A program made the position numbers and the translations under genes. A DNA stretch of 64,000 nucleotides from Scleroderma bovista (taxonomy: Eukaryota > Basidiomycota > Agaricomycetes > Boletales > Sclerodermataceae). The stretch lies in assembly GCA_037178675.1 (NCBI GenBank), contig JAYMGJ010000499.1:62001-126000 (forward strand), written 5' to 3'. The notes beneath the pieces were generated by a model, which did no database searches, had not been told where the DNA came from, and saw only the letters and a program-made list of their open reading frames with translations. The stretch's first letter is position 1. Each line of letters begins with the position of its first letter. Below, in pieces: positions 1 through 10,776 of this stretch.

Positions 1-56
1 CCATAGGACAAGGGGACAGAGTATGGGGAACATAGTGACAGCTAACAAATATGTCA

Positions 57-337
57 TCAACAAAACTGGGAAAGGAGGAGAGGACTTGCCATATTGTGCT
101 CCAGAAAATGGATGAACTTCTCCATGGTAAAGAAACCTTCAATGACATTGGAAGCTGCCATGTCATCCAGTGTGAGTAGACTGAGTGTAGAAAGACAATG
201 ACCCCAAACAAAGATGCCCTTTCTGGTGTGACTGTTCCACCTGAACATGGTCCTCTCATCCTTGAAAGTCTCATCAATAAACCCAATTTCTTCTGAACTG
301 TACTGGGACATCCACTGCACAAACTCTGCCCACTTAT
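57..337 (-). pseudogene. DDE_3-type (Tc1/mariner-like) transposase remnant
   Basis: On the minus strand a short reading frame encodes FIDETFKDERT followed further on by ASNVIEGFFTMEKF. These resemble the first catalytic-Asp block and the following block of DDE_3 endonucleases that are abundant in Agaricomycete genomes (pattern FIDETSKDER, then VEGSMTREQF). In that family the protein cuts transposon ends in the nucleus. Only about 95 residues remain: the upstream (N-terminal) side is cut by the CACTG element starting at 338, and no second Asp or final Asp/Glu block can be read towards position 1. It is a dead fragment. Family assignment is from motif memory; a profile search would settle it. 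Confidence 0.6.
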
Positions 338-1060
338 CACTGCAAGCATTTCTCAATGTTTCATGACAAAACATTGTAAAAAAAATAGAAGAAAGAGATA
401 CTCTTTTATTCACAATTTTGTTACACGAAAAAGACAAGAATCATACAAAATCTTTTCTGTCTTTCTTTTGCCAAGACATGATTTGAGATCATTTCTTATG
501 TTAGGACTATAAAAAATTTAACATTTTTCTTCTGCCTGTTCCTTGCAAAACAAATAAAGAAAAGACAATGTAACTTTTCTCATAGCAAGTATTTCAGTAT
601 GTTTTATTAGAAATAAAGCATCATATTATTGTTGAAAACATGTTAAGAGAAAACAATAAATTTTTCTTCAAGAAACATGATTGGTCCTGGATACTGATTG
701 GCTGGCTAGAGTGTTATAACCAAAAATATATAGCACATTTTCTAAACATTTATTCTTGTGGAAAAGAGTATCTTTTGATTCAAATTTTCACTGCAGGAAA
801 TTGAAAATGTCTACTGTGAGAAAAGTTACATTGTCTTTTCTTTGTTTGTTTTGCAAGAAACAGGCAGAAGAAAAATGTTAAATTTTTTATAGTGCTAACA
901 TAAGAAATGATCTCAAATCATGTCTTTGCAAAAGAAAGACAAAAAAGATTCTGTATGATATTTGTCTTTTTTGTGTAACAAAATTGTAAATAAAAGAGTA
1001 TCTCTTTCTTCTATTTTTTTACAATGTTTTGTCATGAAACATTGAGAAATGCTTGCAGTG
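338..1060. mobile_element. CACTG-type inverted-repeat element, copy 1 (723 bp)
   Basis: The element starts CACTGCAAGCATTTCTCAATG and ends with the reverse complement, CATTGAGAAATGCTTGCAGTG. The inverted arms extend inward for roughly 300 bp, so the unit is nearly one hairpin with a short unique centre. It holds no transposase frame. CACTR ends plus the 3-bp target duplications seen at two other copies point to a CACTA/En-Spm-type (CMC) non-autonomous element. This copy has no matching 3-bp flank (TAT against TGA), and its flanks belong to different elements, so it may mark a recombination between copies. Copy 2 at 10055 has the same length and lies in the opposite orientation, judged from the asymmetric centre. 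Confidence 0.85.
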
Positions 1061-1718
1061 TGAGGCTAATGCCTCGCTTATCACCAGTGACCTTGTAGTT
1101 ACACTGGAGCATTTCGCCCATAGAAATAAGGTGTGCAGTAGCGCCTGGCATATGGAGCACTTGGGTGAGTGTAATAACTTTCTCATCCCCAGAGTTGTGG
1201 TCTAGGCACCAGAGTAATACTGTGCCAATACCAGCAATCAGTGCTACACCATTTGCGGTTTTGGCATAGTACGCTCGCTTTAGCGCATTGTAGGAGGCGA
1301 AATTGCCTATGTCACCAGTGAAGTGGTGTGATGTGCCAGAGTCTAGGAGCCAGAAGGCACCAGAAAGTTCACTATCGTTGACCATTTTTCCCTTACAGCC
1401 AGCACAGTGTGCACCATTCGAACAGGAACAGATATATGCATTGCTCAAGGGGACACAACACGACATATTGTAGTTACTACTCGCTATATACAGTGACAGC
1501 ATGAAGCGCACATGTAAAGGGAGCGTGTCAGTGTCGGTCAGCATGTGTGCAGAAGGTACTTGCCTGAAAAGGCTGGCCTCCATGCCCATCGCCATTGACG
1601 TCACATTGTAGCGGTTGAGGACCATCACATCGATCTTGTTGAACTCATCATCAGCGAACAGTTCATGGGCGAAGGGTTCATCATCCCCGAGGGAGATGGC
1701 ATCCTCCTCATACATCAT
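1061..1718 (-). pseudogene. copia-1 protease / pre-integrase segment, truncated
   Basis: This minus-strand frame contains WLLDSGTSHHFTGD, the copia aspartic-protease active-site block, followed by the ANGVALIAGIGTV and LHMPGATAHLIS blocks that typically follow it in Ty1/copia Pol. The protease would process the Gag-Pol polyprotein inside virus-like particles. The frame is cut at 1060 by the end of the CACTG element, so integrase, RT and RNase H are missing. Between the gag stop at 1857 and this frame the reading frame changes, consistent with a frameshift in what should be a continuous copia gag-pol frame. Confidence 0.85.
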
Positions 1719-1856
1719 GATGTGCTCCTCAAGACGAGGGCACTTCAGCAGGGACCAGCCTCGGGCTGGTCCAGGTTCGCACTCGCAAATGACACAACTT
1801 GGTTGAGGGTGCGGATGGTCTGGCAGGAGGGCTCTACCCCCAGATGGTGTGCCAAA

Positions 1857-2762
1857 TTAAAGGCTTTGATAGTATTTTCGAATGCAGGGGCCGTAGTTGG
1901 TAGCACCGGGGGTGTGAGCCAGGGCGCGAGGGTCAATGGTGGGCTCTGGTCCATCATAGTGGACGTAAGTGGCGAAGGCTGCCTGTTGGGCGTTCTCGCA
2001 ATGAGCGTGAGCCTTCTTGCCGCCACAGCGAGTGCAGCCTCCCTGTCCTTGGGCAGGAGTGTTTCTGCTTGTACCGCCATTGGACCTGCCTTGCTGCTGC
2101 TGCTGGGCGAACTTGGGGTCAGCTGGCTTGCACTTCACAGTGCTAAGCTTGTTGGCCTGGGGGCCCTTACCACCAGCACGGGAAGAGGTGCCTTTCTGCT
2201 CAAAAGAGAGCGTGGCAGCCTTGACAATTCCATCGCACTTCAGATTTTTGATCTCGTCCAGCGACGTCTGGCTGAGGATTTGAGCTACGACCTCCATAGT
2301 GGGAGGGAGCTTGCAAAGAATGATCATTGCCTGCACAGGGGCAGGAAACTCGAAGCCAGCATCCTTCAGGTAGGTGAAGTGGCTAAGCAACTTTGTAATG
2401 GCAGGAGTGGGATGGGAGCCAGCAGGAATGTTGGTGGCCAGGAGCTTGCTAAGCTCAGTGTAGGTGGAACCGATACTAGGGGCGCTGAAGTTCTTCTTCA
2501 GGTGGTCCCATACTTCCTTGACGGATGCGAGTTCGGAAACGGCAACTTGAATCGAGGGGGCAAGGGGCAAGGTGATATTACCAAGCGCTCTCTTGGTGTT
2601 GTCGTCCCACTCCTTTTGGTCATTGTGACTGTCAGCGGGTTGCGTTGTTGAATAGACATACCATTGGCCTTGTGCCCGAAGGTAGGCCTGCATAGAGGTG
2701 TGCCACTGCTGCCAGTTGGAGCCAGTGAATACTGGAACCATCTTGTCAAGAGCGCTGGACAT
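1857..2762 (-). CDS. gag: copia-1 Gag (301 aa)
   Basis: The frame opens MSSALDKMVPVFTGSNW, the usual start of Ty1/copia Gag (VPxFTGxNW then W..M), and continues through a Retrotran_gag_2/UBN2-like helical region to about residue 180. A Gln-rich linker leads to a Cys/His cluster, CTRCGGKKAHAHC, near residue 243: a zinc-knuckle variant with the spacing C-x2-C-x6-H-C rather than C-x2-C-x4-H-x4-C. The product would form the particle shell and bind the element RNA. The start codon lies about 370 bp inside the primer-binding site. The frame is intact up to its stop, but the downstream pol is broken, so the element is not autonomous. Confidence 0.85.
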   Translation of the reverse strand: MSSALDKMVPVFTGSNWQQWHTSMQAYLRAQGQWYVYSTTQPADSHNDQKEWDDNTKRALGNITLPLAPSIQVAVSELASVKEVWDHLKKNFSAPSIGSTYTELSKLLATNIPAGSHPTPAITKLLSHFTYLKDAGFEFPAPVQAMIILCKLPPTMEVVAQILSQTSLDEIKNLKCDGIVKAATLSFEQKGTSSRAGGKGPQANKLSTVKCKPADPKFAQQQQQGRSNGGTSRNTPAQGQGGCTRCGGKKAHAHCENAQQAAFATYVHYDGPEPTIDPRALAHTPGATNYGPCIRKYYQSL

Positions 2763-3133
2763 GGTGATATTCTGTTAGGAGTCAACAGAGTCAGCAAATG
2801 AATGTGACAATAGACAAGCAAGAAAAGAAGAAACACCTGAGTGCTAGTGAAAGCACTTCTGTCAACAGCTTACTCATGACTAGGTCATGCCAGCGCAAGT
2901 CGTTGACGATGTTCGCCATAGTTGGCGCAAGTCATCAACGAACTTTGCCTGGGGCAATACAGGTGCTCAACTAGGAGCTCATTGTCTGGCGCAAGTTGTC
3001 CACTGACTTCGTCTTGTGGCTGTGCAGGGGCTCAACTAGGAGCTCACTGTGGTCCACAGCGTCAAGCTAGTTAAAGCGACGCTCAGGGAGCTGGAGCACT
3101 GCCTGGTGCATTGCTGCACACAGTGCACTCACA

Positions 3134-3145
3134 GGGCTCATAATC
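3134..3145 (-). other. copia-1 primer-binding site (initiator tRNA-Met anticodon arm)
   Basis: Read on the minus strand, the 12 nt right after the LTR are GATTATGAGCCC. This is one mismatch from the complement of the initiator tRNA-Met anticodon stem-loop (GGGCTCATAACC). Known elements that prime from a cleaved half-tRNA are Drosophila copia and yeast Ty5. The same site occurs without mismatch in copia-3 at 24734. Confidence 0.75.
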
Positions 3146-3433
3146 TGTTGAAGCAATACCTATATACGTAGAGGAACTGCTACTCCAACTCACCTGTTGG
3201 GTGGAGTGCACAACCTGAGATGGTAGTGGTAGTTGGTCAAGAGCTGTTATATTATATAAGTGATGAACACTGTTTATATACAACAAATAATGTGACTGGT
3301 GACTGTGACATGTGACACGTGACATGTAACATCTACTCTAAAGAGGACTATTACTAAGTCTACACTAATATGGGTTGCAGTCTTGTGCGCACTTCGTCGA
3401 CGGTTTATGCCAGATGCATGTGCGACTTCAACA
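3146..3433 (-). mobile_element. copia-1 5' LTR (288 bp)
   Basis: The termini are an 8-bp perfect inverted repeat: TGTTGAAG at 3146 and CTTCAACA ending at 3433. The primer-binding site abuts its inner side, and a TATA-like TATATAA stretch lies near 3250 on the minus strand. The outer edge interrupts a gypsy RT frame that resumes at 3437, so copia-1 inserted into element A. No 3' LTR is present in the window. Confidence 0.8.
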
Positions 3434-3436
3434 CTT

Positions 3437-4120
3437 TACCTTTTGTGGTTCAGGCCAATCGGAGATGGTTTGGATCTTGTCCAGTGACATAGTCAAACCC
3501 TCCGGAGATAGGTGGTAGCCAAGATACTCTACTGAGTCCAAGTGAAACTCACATTTCTCCAGTTTGGTGAAGAGGCCATGTAGCCAGAGACGGCGGAGGA
3601 CTTCCTGGACATGCTGCTAGTGAGACTCCATATCCTTGGAGTAGATGAGAATTTCATCAAGGTACATGATGACGCAGACGTCTAGCATGTCAGTGAAGAT
3701 GGTGTTGACAAAACACTGGAAGGCTGTGGGGGCGTTAGTGAGGCTGAAGGGCATGACTAACCACTCATAGGACCCATAGCGTGTGCAGAAGGCAGTTTTC
3801 CATTCATCACCTGGAGCAATCTGGACAAGATGGTAGGCATGCTGGAGGTCAATCTTGGAATAGATTTTTGCATGGCTAGGAGAGTCCAGAAGGTCGGAGA
3901 TGAGGGGGAGTGGGTAGCAATCCTTTTTGGTGATTTTGTTAAGACCTTGGAAGTCAATGCAGAGGGAGCTGTCAAATTTTAGGTAAGTCCAAAGATAAGA
4001 GGGAAACATGGGGCATAAGGGAGTTAGGGTCATAAAGAGCGGACACGTTGAGGCGGGCCTCCTTGGGTGCACTTCTGGAGTCAACACAGCTCGCCAGTTG
4101 TGCGGAGGGCCGCAAGCTGC
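3437..4120 (-). pseudogene. pol: Gypsy element A reverse transcriptase fragment
   Basis: Recognisable Ty3/gypsy RT blocks run in order: [35 protein letters not shown], then the catalytic block, and SVEYLGYHLSPEGL. The catalytic tetrad reads YLDE where the family has YLDD, so one of the paired Mg-binding aspartates is lost. A premature stop separates the ORF at 3617-4087 from its continuation to 3437. Upstream, protease-region sequence joins directly to RT, which means the N-terminal RT blocks have been deleted. RNase H and integrase are absent, cut off by copia-1. Confidence 0.85.
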
Positions 4121-4543
4121 TTACTCTTTTTTTGACTTGGAGTTGGCACCTGAGTTTGAGTCCATTTTATCAGACTCAGCAGTGTCAGTAGCCACAGCGC
4201 GAGCTTTGGCCTTTTTGGTCTTCTTTGGACAGTTGTCTGCAAAGTGACCAGGACCTCCGCAGAACATGCAGAGGTTATTATCTAGACACCTTTTGCGCTC
4301 ATCAGCAGTGAGCTTCCCATCCTTACCAAGCTTGTTGGTGAGGTCCAGTCTGGTGGAACCAGAAGAGGATGGGTTGCTGGTCGTTTTGGATGAGCCAGTG
4401 GGGGTGGAGCTAGAGGTGTTGCTGATTTTGGATTTCTCCTTGCCAGACTTGGGTGAGGTGCCTCTGGAGTTGGAGGACTTAGCTGAGGATGAGGTGGACT
4501 GACTCTTTGTGGTATGAGCAATCTTGTCTTTGCACTCCCAGTA
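4121..4543 (-). pseudogene. gag: Element A Gag C-terminal part with zinc knuckle
   Basis: The minus-strand frame carries a Ser/Thr/Lys-rich linker and then CMFCGGPGHFADNC, a canonical C-x2-C-x4-H-x4-C RNA-binding knuckle, followed by a Lys-rich tail. Its N-terminal continuation lies on the far side of the 2.3-kb unit D at 6895-7925: the two halves meet at the same point of the homologous Gag of element B (NAQYWE against VCYWEC). This is therefore one gag gene split by an insertion. Confidence 0.85.
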
Positions 4544-4548
4544 GCACA

Positions 4549-6889
4549 CTGTGCGCCTAAGTGAGGGAAGAGGTCAGAACAACCAACAACCAACACCAAA
4601 TGACAGCAAAATGCGAGTGGTGGTCTTCCTTTGCGTTTCTGGTATTTAATCTCCTCAGGGGGATGTGCTGCACGCCTTTGGGCAGGATGCAGGAGGGAAG
4701 GGAAGGGCTTCTGATGGGGATGATATGCGACTGGGGATGGTATTGACTCCTCTTCAGCCTACCACAGTGGTTAGGAAGAGTCCTGGGATAGAAGAGCGAT
4801 GATAGATTGATGATAGGGGTGATACAGCAGTGATGGAGCAGAGGGGAAGCAAGGGGACAGTTCCTGCTTCAAAAATGCGATGAACAGTGATGGGATGGAG
4901 TGGACAGAGATGCTAGACTGCGCTTGAGCCTAGAGAAATGATCAGATACAAGATATATCTGATAAACAACAATATAGGAGCTTTAGGCCAGCACTGAGTG
5001 ACCTACAAGTCCAAAGACAGAGATAGAGCTTATAGACAGAGAGGGAGAGTGAATGTGGTCGCTTTATTGAGGGGGAAGCAGACACTTCCTTGCAGCCTTT
5101 GGCTGCTGGTTTATATACAGGAGGGGCTGTGGCCCTGTAAGCACAAATGACTAAGTGCTTGGTAAGAGATTGGTAAGAAATTGGTAAGCGATTGATAAGC
5201 AGTGTAATCAGGCTGAGTCATCGATGAGGAGAGCCTGAACAAGCTGCTGAGCCAAGGGAAAGAGCAAAAACATAGGTAAAAAGGGGTGTATAACCAAGAA
5301 TATGGAAAAATCATTGCATGGGGCCCAAAAGAGAGGGGGGGAAAGCAGGGGATGAGTAGATCGAAGCTAAATGAGCATATGCGATGACATAATGCATATG
5401 AATCATAGGGGCATGAGTCATGAATTGATAAGCAGCATGATAAGCATGATTTGAAGGATGATTGGTAAGTGATTGGTAAGGGGAGTAATGGAGATTAGTA
5501 ATGCCAAGAGGGGATGAATAATGCGCAGCAGAGTGAGTCAGAGTGAGCCAGAGTGACTCTGTGTGACTCAGAAAGAAGAGAAGCACAACCTGTGATTGAT
5601 TGAACTTTAGATCTGGAGATGAGCTTCTGAAGCAGTGCCACTGATGGGAGTGGCTGGGGGATAATAAAAGAATTGATCCGACCAGAAGAGCAGTGTCAGG
5701 GGGCCTGGAATGACAAGTAGAGTCACAGCTGGTCACAGAGTGTCACAAATCCCTTGGATTGAGCTTCTGTAGAGCAAAAATGCGAAATTTGGTGCTCCCG
5801 AAGTGCAGTCTTCCCTTGAGCAGTAAGGGGAAGGTTCTGTACTCTATTAGGGCTCCTAAGAAGGGTTCTAGAGCACTGTTTCATTTGTGTTTGTTGCGGG
5901 ATAACAGGGAAGTGAAACGTGAATAGTGGATTTGACGTGTCCAGGGAAGCGAGATGAATGATAGAGGGAGATGGATGTGACAGGACTCTGGGATGAAAGG
6001 ACCATATGCAGAGGACTCAGGAGACACAGAGACGACCAGGTATGAATTTTCAAGTCTAACGATAGACTTGAGACGACCAAAGTATGTGCGCGATGCAGGA
6101 CTGACGAGGAGAACACGCTGACCGAGAACGAGAGGGACTGAGGGAGAAGGCTGGGAAGATATGTACCAGACAGTACACAGGAGCTCAGGGAGAGGCTGTC
6201 CCAAGAGCAGGACATAGTTGAGGTCTGCTGCAATAGCGGAGAAACGTTCCAGAGAAAATGTGGACTCCATAGTGAGTGATGAAGTGGGTGTCTGGATTGC
6301 GGGTGGAATATCTCCGTGGGAAATAAACAGATTTATGTCGGAACATGACAGGCAGATAGACCACGGTCTAGGCTCCATGATGGTATAGTCACATGATTGA
6401 TAGCTTCAAAAATGGCAGAGCTATTCAAAATATTGGAATGCCGGCACTGGGCACCTAAATTTGACATTTGGGCGCTAAAAATGATTCTTCCTTTTCTCCT
6501 TCGTTTCTCTATTGTTTCTTCTGCTTCTTTGGTTGTTCTGGTATGGGAGTTGGACTGCAGTAGGTTGCATTCCTCTCTCATACTGAAATGATCATCAATC
6601 CTTGGATTCTTCTGCTTCTTGGCGGTTCTCATGCGATAGATGACTGTCAGCGTTGGCATTCATCTCTCGCATCAGGATAGTCATTCTCGTGCGATAGATG
6701 GCTACAACGAGCTTGTATTCATTCTTCGCATAAGGATAGTCTTGACTTTGCGTGATATGGATAGCGAGGGCTGTCTGTATCCCTCAAGTCGGGACAATCT
6801 TTCAACAGATCTTGGGTGCATTCTTCGCATTAGTTTCATCGGCTAACTTTCTCCATGTCCACAGTACCAAACATGTTTGGTGTGTGACA
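4549..6889 (-). mobile_element. Unit D, copy 1: 2.3-kb LTR-like repeat inside element A gag
   Basis: The unit splits a gag gene and is flanked by GCACA at 4544-4548 and 6890-6894, a 5-bp target duplication (its phase is uncertain by one base on the left). On the minus strand it begins TGTCACACACC and ends close to GCGCACA, i.e. TG...CA. A TATATAAA box lies on the minus strand near 5111-5118, some 560 bp from the 3' end. Size, termini and duplication fit a very long solo LTR, although no internal region is known here. 6640-6840 holds imperfect tandem copies of a roughly 50-bp motif (CGCATnAGGATAGTC). Other copies lie at 12568, 20403 and about 41335. Confidence 0.7.
5881..6378 (-). other. Conserved 165-aa frame inside unit D, unrecognised
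   Basis: A frame starting MEPRPWSICLS runs 165 codons. The blocks YVLLLGQPLPEL, LVLGQRVLLVSPAS and HIHLPLSFI recur in the D copies at 42274-42603 and, with stops, at 21141-22700. Differences between copies often keep the residue type. I do not recognise a domain. It is Ser/Leu-rich and could be an accessory protein encoded in a long LTR, as some long LTRs do, or a fortuitous frame in conserved promoter DNA. No signal peptide or clear membrane segment is evident. Confidence 0.35.
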
Positions 6890-6894
6890 GCACA

Positions 6895-7925
6895 TTGATC
6901 TCCTAGCATAGTGGAGTCCATGGAGAGTCAGGGGCTTGCCAACTTGAGCAATCTCATCTTTCAGATGATCCAGAAGTCCAGAGTAGAACAGGTGGCAGAG
7001 TGTGCCATCTCTGTAATCCTGGACCTGGGAGGCAAGTTGGTTGAAGTCCATGATATACCGCATAATGCAGTGTGTCTTTCATCCATAGGTGTTTGAGCTG
7101 GTGCTCAGCATCAGTGATGGGGTTGTGAGGTCTGAATGTACTCTGTAGTTCGGTGATGAAGTGGACCCAGCTGTCCATCCAGCACGGATGGTCAGCTGGA
7201 TTGCCAGAGTTCAGGAGGTCTGGTTCAAACCATTCCAAGGTCATACCTTTCAAATAGGATTGGGTGAAGGTTACCTTAGCCCTATCCAGGCAGAACACCT
7301 TGGCGCGATCCTGAAAGCAGAGTTCGCACTGGACCAAGAAGGTTTTGAGCTTTTTGGGGTCCGTACTGTCAAAGGTGTCTGGTTCACAGACTTTGGCATG
7401 GGAGGAAGAGGACTTGTTGGTCCAGTGGGAAGAGTGGGAGAGGCAGTTGATGGCAATGGCTAGATTGTGGAAAACAGCTAGACCAGGGTCTAGCTCTTCC
7501 AGGGCATCGACAAACTTGTTGTTGTTGTTGTTGTTGCCATCTCCAGGGTTGTCTGGATCATCTCCAGGACCATCCTCTGGGCTGAACCATTGGAATCGAC
7601 CAGGTTCGCAATGCTCCGGAGTGGAGTCGCGATGGTAGGGAAACCTGTCACCAGGAGCAGATCCATGGTGACCTAAGTCTACAGAACCACAAAGGCTCTG
7701 AGACGCAGTGTCACAATGCGGAGTCATGGACACTGCTGTGTTTCAAGCTGTGAAGCTCTGGAATTGGCTTACCGAAGCTGGAGGTTGCCTGCAGTTAGAC
7801 AGGGCTTGTTGGGCGGCAGAGAGGTGGAAATCATCTACTGCTCCTGCTTCCTTAGTGAGTGTGGTAGCAGTACGAGCATGAGAGCATGTAGTCATGGTCA
7901 TGATGAAATGGAAACTAGTTTGCAT
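6895..7925 (-). pseudogene. gag: Gypsy element A Gag, N-terminal two thirds
   Basis: The start codon at 7925 is 45 nt from the 5' LTR, as in element B. The frame contains FDSTDPKKLKTFLVQCEL, KVTFTQSYLKG and LEWFEPDLL, the capsid core of a Gag type common in Agaricomycetes. After a frameshift near 7040-7060 come SQVQDYRDGTLCHLFYSGL and LKDEIAQVGKP. Two lesions are visible: an in-frame TGA at 7743-7745, aligned with an Arg codon in element B (consistent with CGA to TGA), and the frameshift. The C-terminal zinc-knuckle part is displaced to 4121-4543 by unit D. Confidence 0.85.
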
Positions 7926-7958
7926 ACAAGTTTAGGATAGTGAACCCACACAAGTGTG

Positions 7959-7968
7959 AGTCTGAAAT
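7959..7968 (-). other. Element A self-priming site
   Basis: On the minus strand, 2 nt after the LTR, the sequence ATTTCAGACT is the exact complement of AGTCTGAAAT in the same LTR (plus coordinates 8178-8187). That LTR segment begins about 33 nt downstream of the TATA box (plus 8213-8220), where transcription should start. This matches the Tf1 mechanism, in which the mRNA 5' end folds back to prime reverse transcription. No tRNA 3' end complement is visible here. Confidence 0.75.
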
Positions 7969-7970
7969 AC

Positions 7971-8571
7971 TGTCAAGTCCAGGTCTACTCCGGTAGGGGG
8001 TCTGGTCAAGTCCAGATGAAAGCAGACACAGGATGAGGGTAGATGCTGGACAAGATGTTAGTCTGGCTGGAGTTGGTGACCGATTGGATTCAATGACCAA
8101 GGACAACGAGCATTGATCCCTTGCATAGGTTCTGGTCAGGCAGAGACAGACAGAAGTAGGAGTAGTGACTATGGTTGATTTCAGACTAAGGAGTACAGGA
8201 CAGAGTACAGGGTACTTATACTATGGAGAACTAGGGTAGAGTATTTATGGTGACAAGTAAACATCCTAAAGGGCGGACAAGGAACGACCAGAGTCGGGAC
8301 TAGGTCAGGTCTGATGAAAATAAGTAAGGTCTGGAGAAAATACTATAAGGTAGAAGATATAAATGGAACATGGGGAACTCATGGTCCTACAGGGTTGATG
8401 GAGAGGTGAAGTAATGACTGGATAGAGACTAATACAAAGGGTTGCACTTAGCGGAAGGGTATGTATGTGTCCAGTACCAGAGTGATGCGCAGAGGTCTGG
8501 AGTTGAGCTGTAGTGCTGCGATGCGACCGGAGTAACCAGATAAGAGTCCAGAGTTGGACATAGTCTTGACA
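7971..8571 (-). mobile_element. Element A 5' LTR (601 bp)
   Basis: The termini are TGTCAAGTCC and GTCTTGACA on the plus strand. It belongs to the same family as the solo LTRs at 19340-19948 and 50498-51129. A TATA-like box is read on the minus strand. The outer flank is internal sequence of element B, so A inserted into B just downstream of B's gag. The 3' LTR of A is not in the window. Confidence 0.85.
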
Positions 8572-8725
8572 CAGGCCTCCATAGGTGCACAGTCAGGAAC
8601 AACACAACTCCCACTCTGTGTGGAGTCTTGGGAGTTGCTATCTATTTTTTTGCCTCAGTGAAGGCTGTCAGTTTGGCTTCCAACATGTTTGTGGTAGCAG
8701 CAGTAGCTGCCCTAGCTTTGGCTGC

Positions 8726-9958
8726 TCAAGAGCCTGACTTGGGGTAGTCCTTGGCCTTGTGGCCAGTTGCACCATAGAACATGCACAGATTCATGTCAAA
8801 CCTGTGCTTGCATTCCTCAGAGGTCAACTTGCCGTCCTTGTCGAGCTTGTCCAAAAGCTCAGTCTTGCCCAATTTGTTAGATTTCTGAGTTGGGGTCGAT
8901 GACAAAGAGGACTGGGCAGCATTGCCTGAGGGTTTACCCTTATCGGTTTTACCTGACTTGGTGTTGGGGCTGGTAGAGGTCTTGTTCTGACATGTGACCT
9001 CTTCCTTGTGTTCCCAATATTGGGCATTGATTTCCTGGATAAGGACATGAAGACCATTCAGAGTGCACAGTTTACTGATGTGGCTTATCTCATCCTTGAT
9101 TTGGTCGGGGAGACCTGTATAGAAGTGATGACATAGGGTGCCATTGCCATAGCCCCAAACCTGGGATGTGATGTGGTTGGAGTCAACCATGTATTGGTTG
9201 GCACAATGGTTTTCCTTCATGTGGAGGTGGTCGAGCTGATGCTCGGTGTCGGCAACAGGGTCATGGGGACTGAAGGTTGTTTGGAGTTTGATAACGAACT
9301 CCTCCTAGTTGGTCATCCAGATTGGACAATTGTGGGGGTCTCCTGCACCGAGTAGGTCTGGCTCAAACCATTCGAGAGCCATCCCCTTCAGATAGGACTG
9401 CATGAAGGTGACCTTGGTTCGGTCAGTGTGAAACACCTTCGGTTGGTCCTGGAAGTTGAGCTTGCACTGGACTAAAAATGTGCACAACTTCTTTGGATCG
9501 GTCCCATCGAAGGTGTCAGGTTTGCACACCTTGGTGTGAGATGAAGACTCAGATGAGTGCAAAGATTGCATGAGTCCGTCGATAGTGATGGAAAGGTTGT
9601 TAAAAATGACTAGACTGGCCTCTTCTGGGTCAGGGATGCCATCATCAGGGTTTGGGTCATCAGGGTTGTCGGGACCATTGGGACCATCACCACTGGGACC
9701 ACCATCACTGGGGCCATTGTCATTGGGATGGTCATCACCTAGGTCATTGCCGAGATCTTTGATGAAGGCCCCAGGTGGGTGATGCTGAGCAGGGGAGGAT
9801 CTCCGAGTGGAGAAGCCTTGGAAGTGGGAGATGGAGTCAGGTGAGTGCCTGAGGCTAGTTAGAGCACTCAAAGCAGCTGCCCGACAAGTGTTGGATGCTG
9901 AGGGTTCTGGGTTGTTTGCATGAGAAGTGCACGAGTGAGTTTGGATTGTCCTGAACAT
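8726..9958 (-). pseudogene. gag: Gypsy element B Gag (one nonsense codon)
   Basis: One frame runs from the ATG at 9958 (41 nt from the LTR) to 8726, with a single in-frame TAG at about 9305. An Asp/Gly/Pro-rich stretch lies near residues 70-110, then FDGTDPKKLCTFLVQ, QSYLKGMALEWFEPDLL and QVWGYGNGTLCHHFYTGLPD, i.e. the Gag core. At the zinc knuckle the motif reads CMFYGATGHKAKDY: the second and fourth ligands are Tyr where the sister gene at 4121 has Cys. Both are TGY to TAY changes, so RNA binding is probably lost. 8572-8725 is the post-gag sequence up to the element A insertion. Confidence 0.85.
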
Positions 9959-9986
9959 GGGTGATTGTGAATTCGTACAAGACTAG

Positions 9987-9997
9987 AGTTTGAATAT
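9987..9997 (-). other. Element B self-priming site
   Basis: Minus-strand ATATTCAAACT lies 2 nt inside the LTR. It is the exact 11-nt complement of AGTTTGAATAT in the same LTR (plus 10955-10965), itself about 35 nt downstream of the TATAAATA box at plus 10993-11000. Position and length are as in elements A, C and G, but the sequence is different. Confidence 0.75.
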
Positions 9998-10054
9998 ACT
10001 GTCAAGACCAGTTCTTCACCAATCTGATCTCTATGAGGGGTCTGGGAGTCAGGG

Positions 10055-10776
10055 CACTGCAAGCATTTCACAATGTTTCATGACAAAACATTGTAAAAAA
10101 ATAGAAGAAAGAGATACTCTTTTGTTTACAATTTTGTTCAACAAAAAAGACAAACATCATACAGCATTATTTTTGTCATTTTTGTATCAAGACATGATTG
10201 GAGATCATTTCTTATGTTGAGAGTATAAAATATTTAACCTTTTTTTTTTGCCTGTCCTTTGTAAAACAAATAAAGAAATAACAATGTAAATTTTCCCACA
10301 GCAAGCATTTTCAATTTTCTGTAGTGAAAAATTGAATCAAAAGATACTCTATTCCACAAAAATAAATGTTTAGAAAATATGCTATATATTTTTGGTCATA
10401 ACGCTCTAGCCAGCCAATCAGTATTCAGGAACAATCATGTTTCTTGAAGAAAAACCTATTGTTTTCTTTCAACATGTTTTTAGAAATAAGATACCATCTT
10501 ATTTCTAATAAAACATGCTGAAATTCTTGCTATGAGAAAAGTTACATTTTCTTTTCTTTATTTGTTTTTCAAGGAACAGGCAGAAGAAAAAGGTTAAATT
10601 TTTTATAGTTCTAACATAAGAGATTATCTCAAATGATGTTTTGGCAAAGAAAATGACAAAATGATGCTGTATGATATTTGTGTTTTTTGTTAAACAAAAT
10701 TGTAAATAAAAAAGTATCTCTTTCTTCTATATTTTTATAATGTTTTGTCATAAAACATTGAGAAATGCTTGCAGTG
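10055..10776. mobile_element. CACTG-type inverted-repeat element, copy 2 (722 bp)
   Basis: It begins CACTGCAAGC and ends GCTTGCAGTG, with inverted arms of about 300 bp. The flanks are GGG on both sides. The uninterrupted LTR at 53156-53170 shows the empty site, so the 3-bp duplication is confirmed by comparison. It has no coding capacity. The centre is inverted relative to copy 1. Confidence 0.9.

Noticed and set aside
1665..2651. 328-codon plus-strand frame across copia-1 gag
   Set aside because: The minus strand carries a clear Gag with conserved blocks; the plus frame is its antisense shadow.
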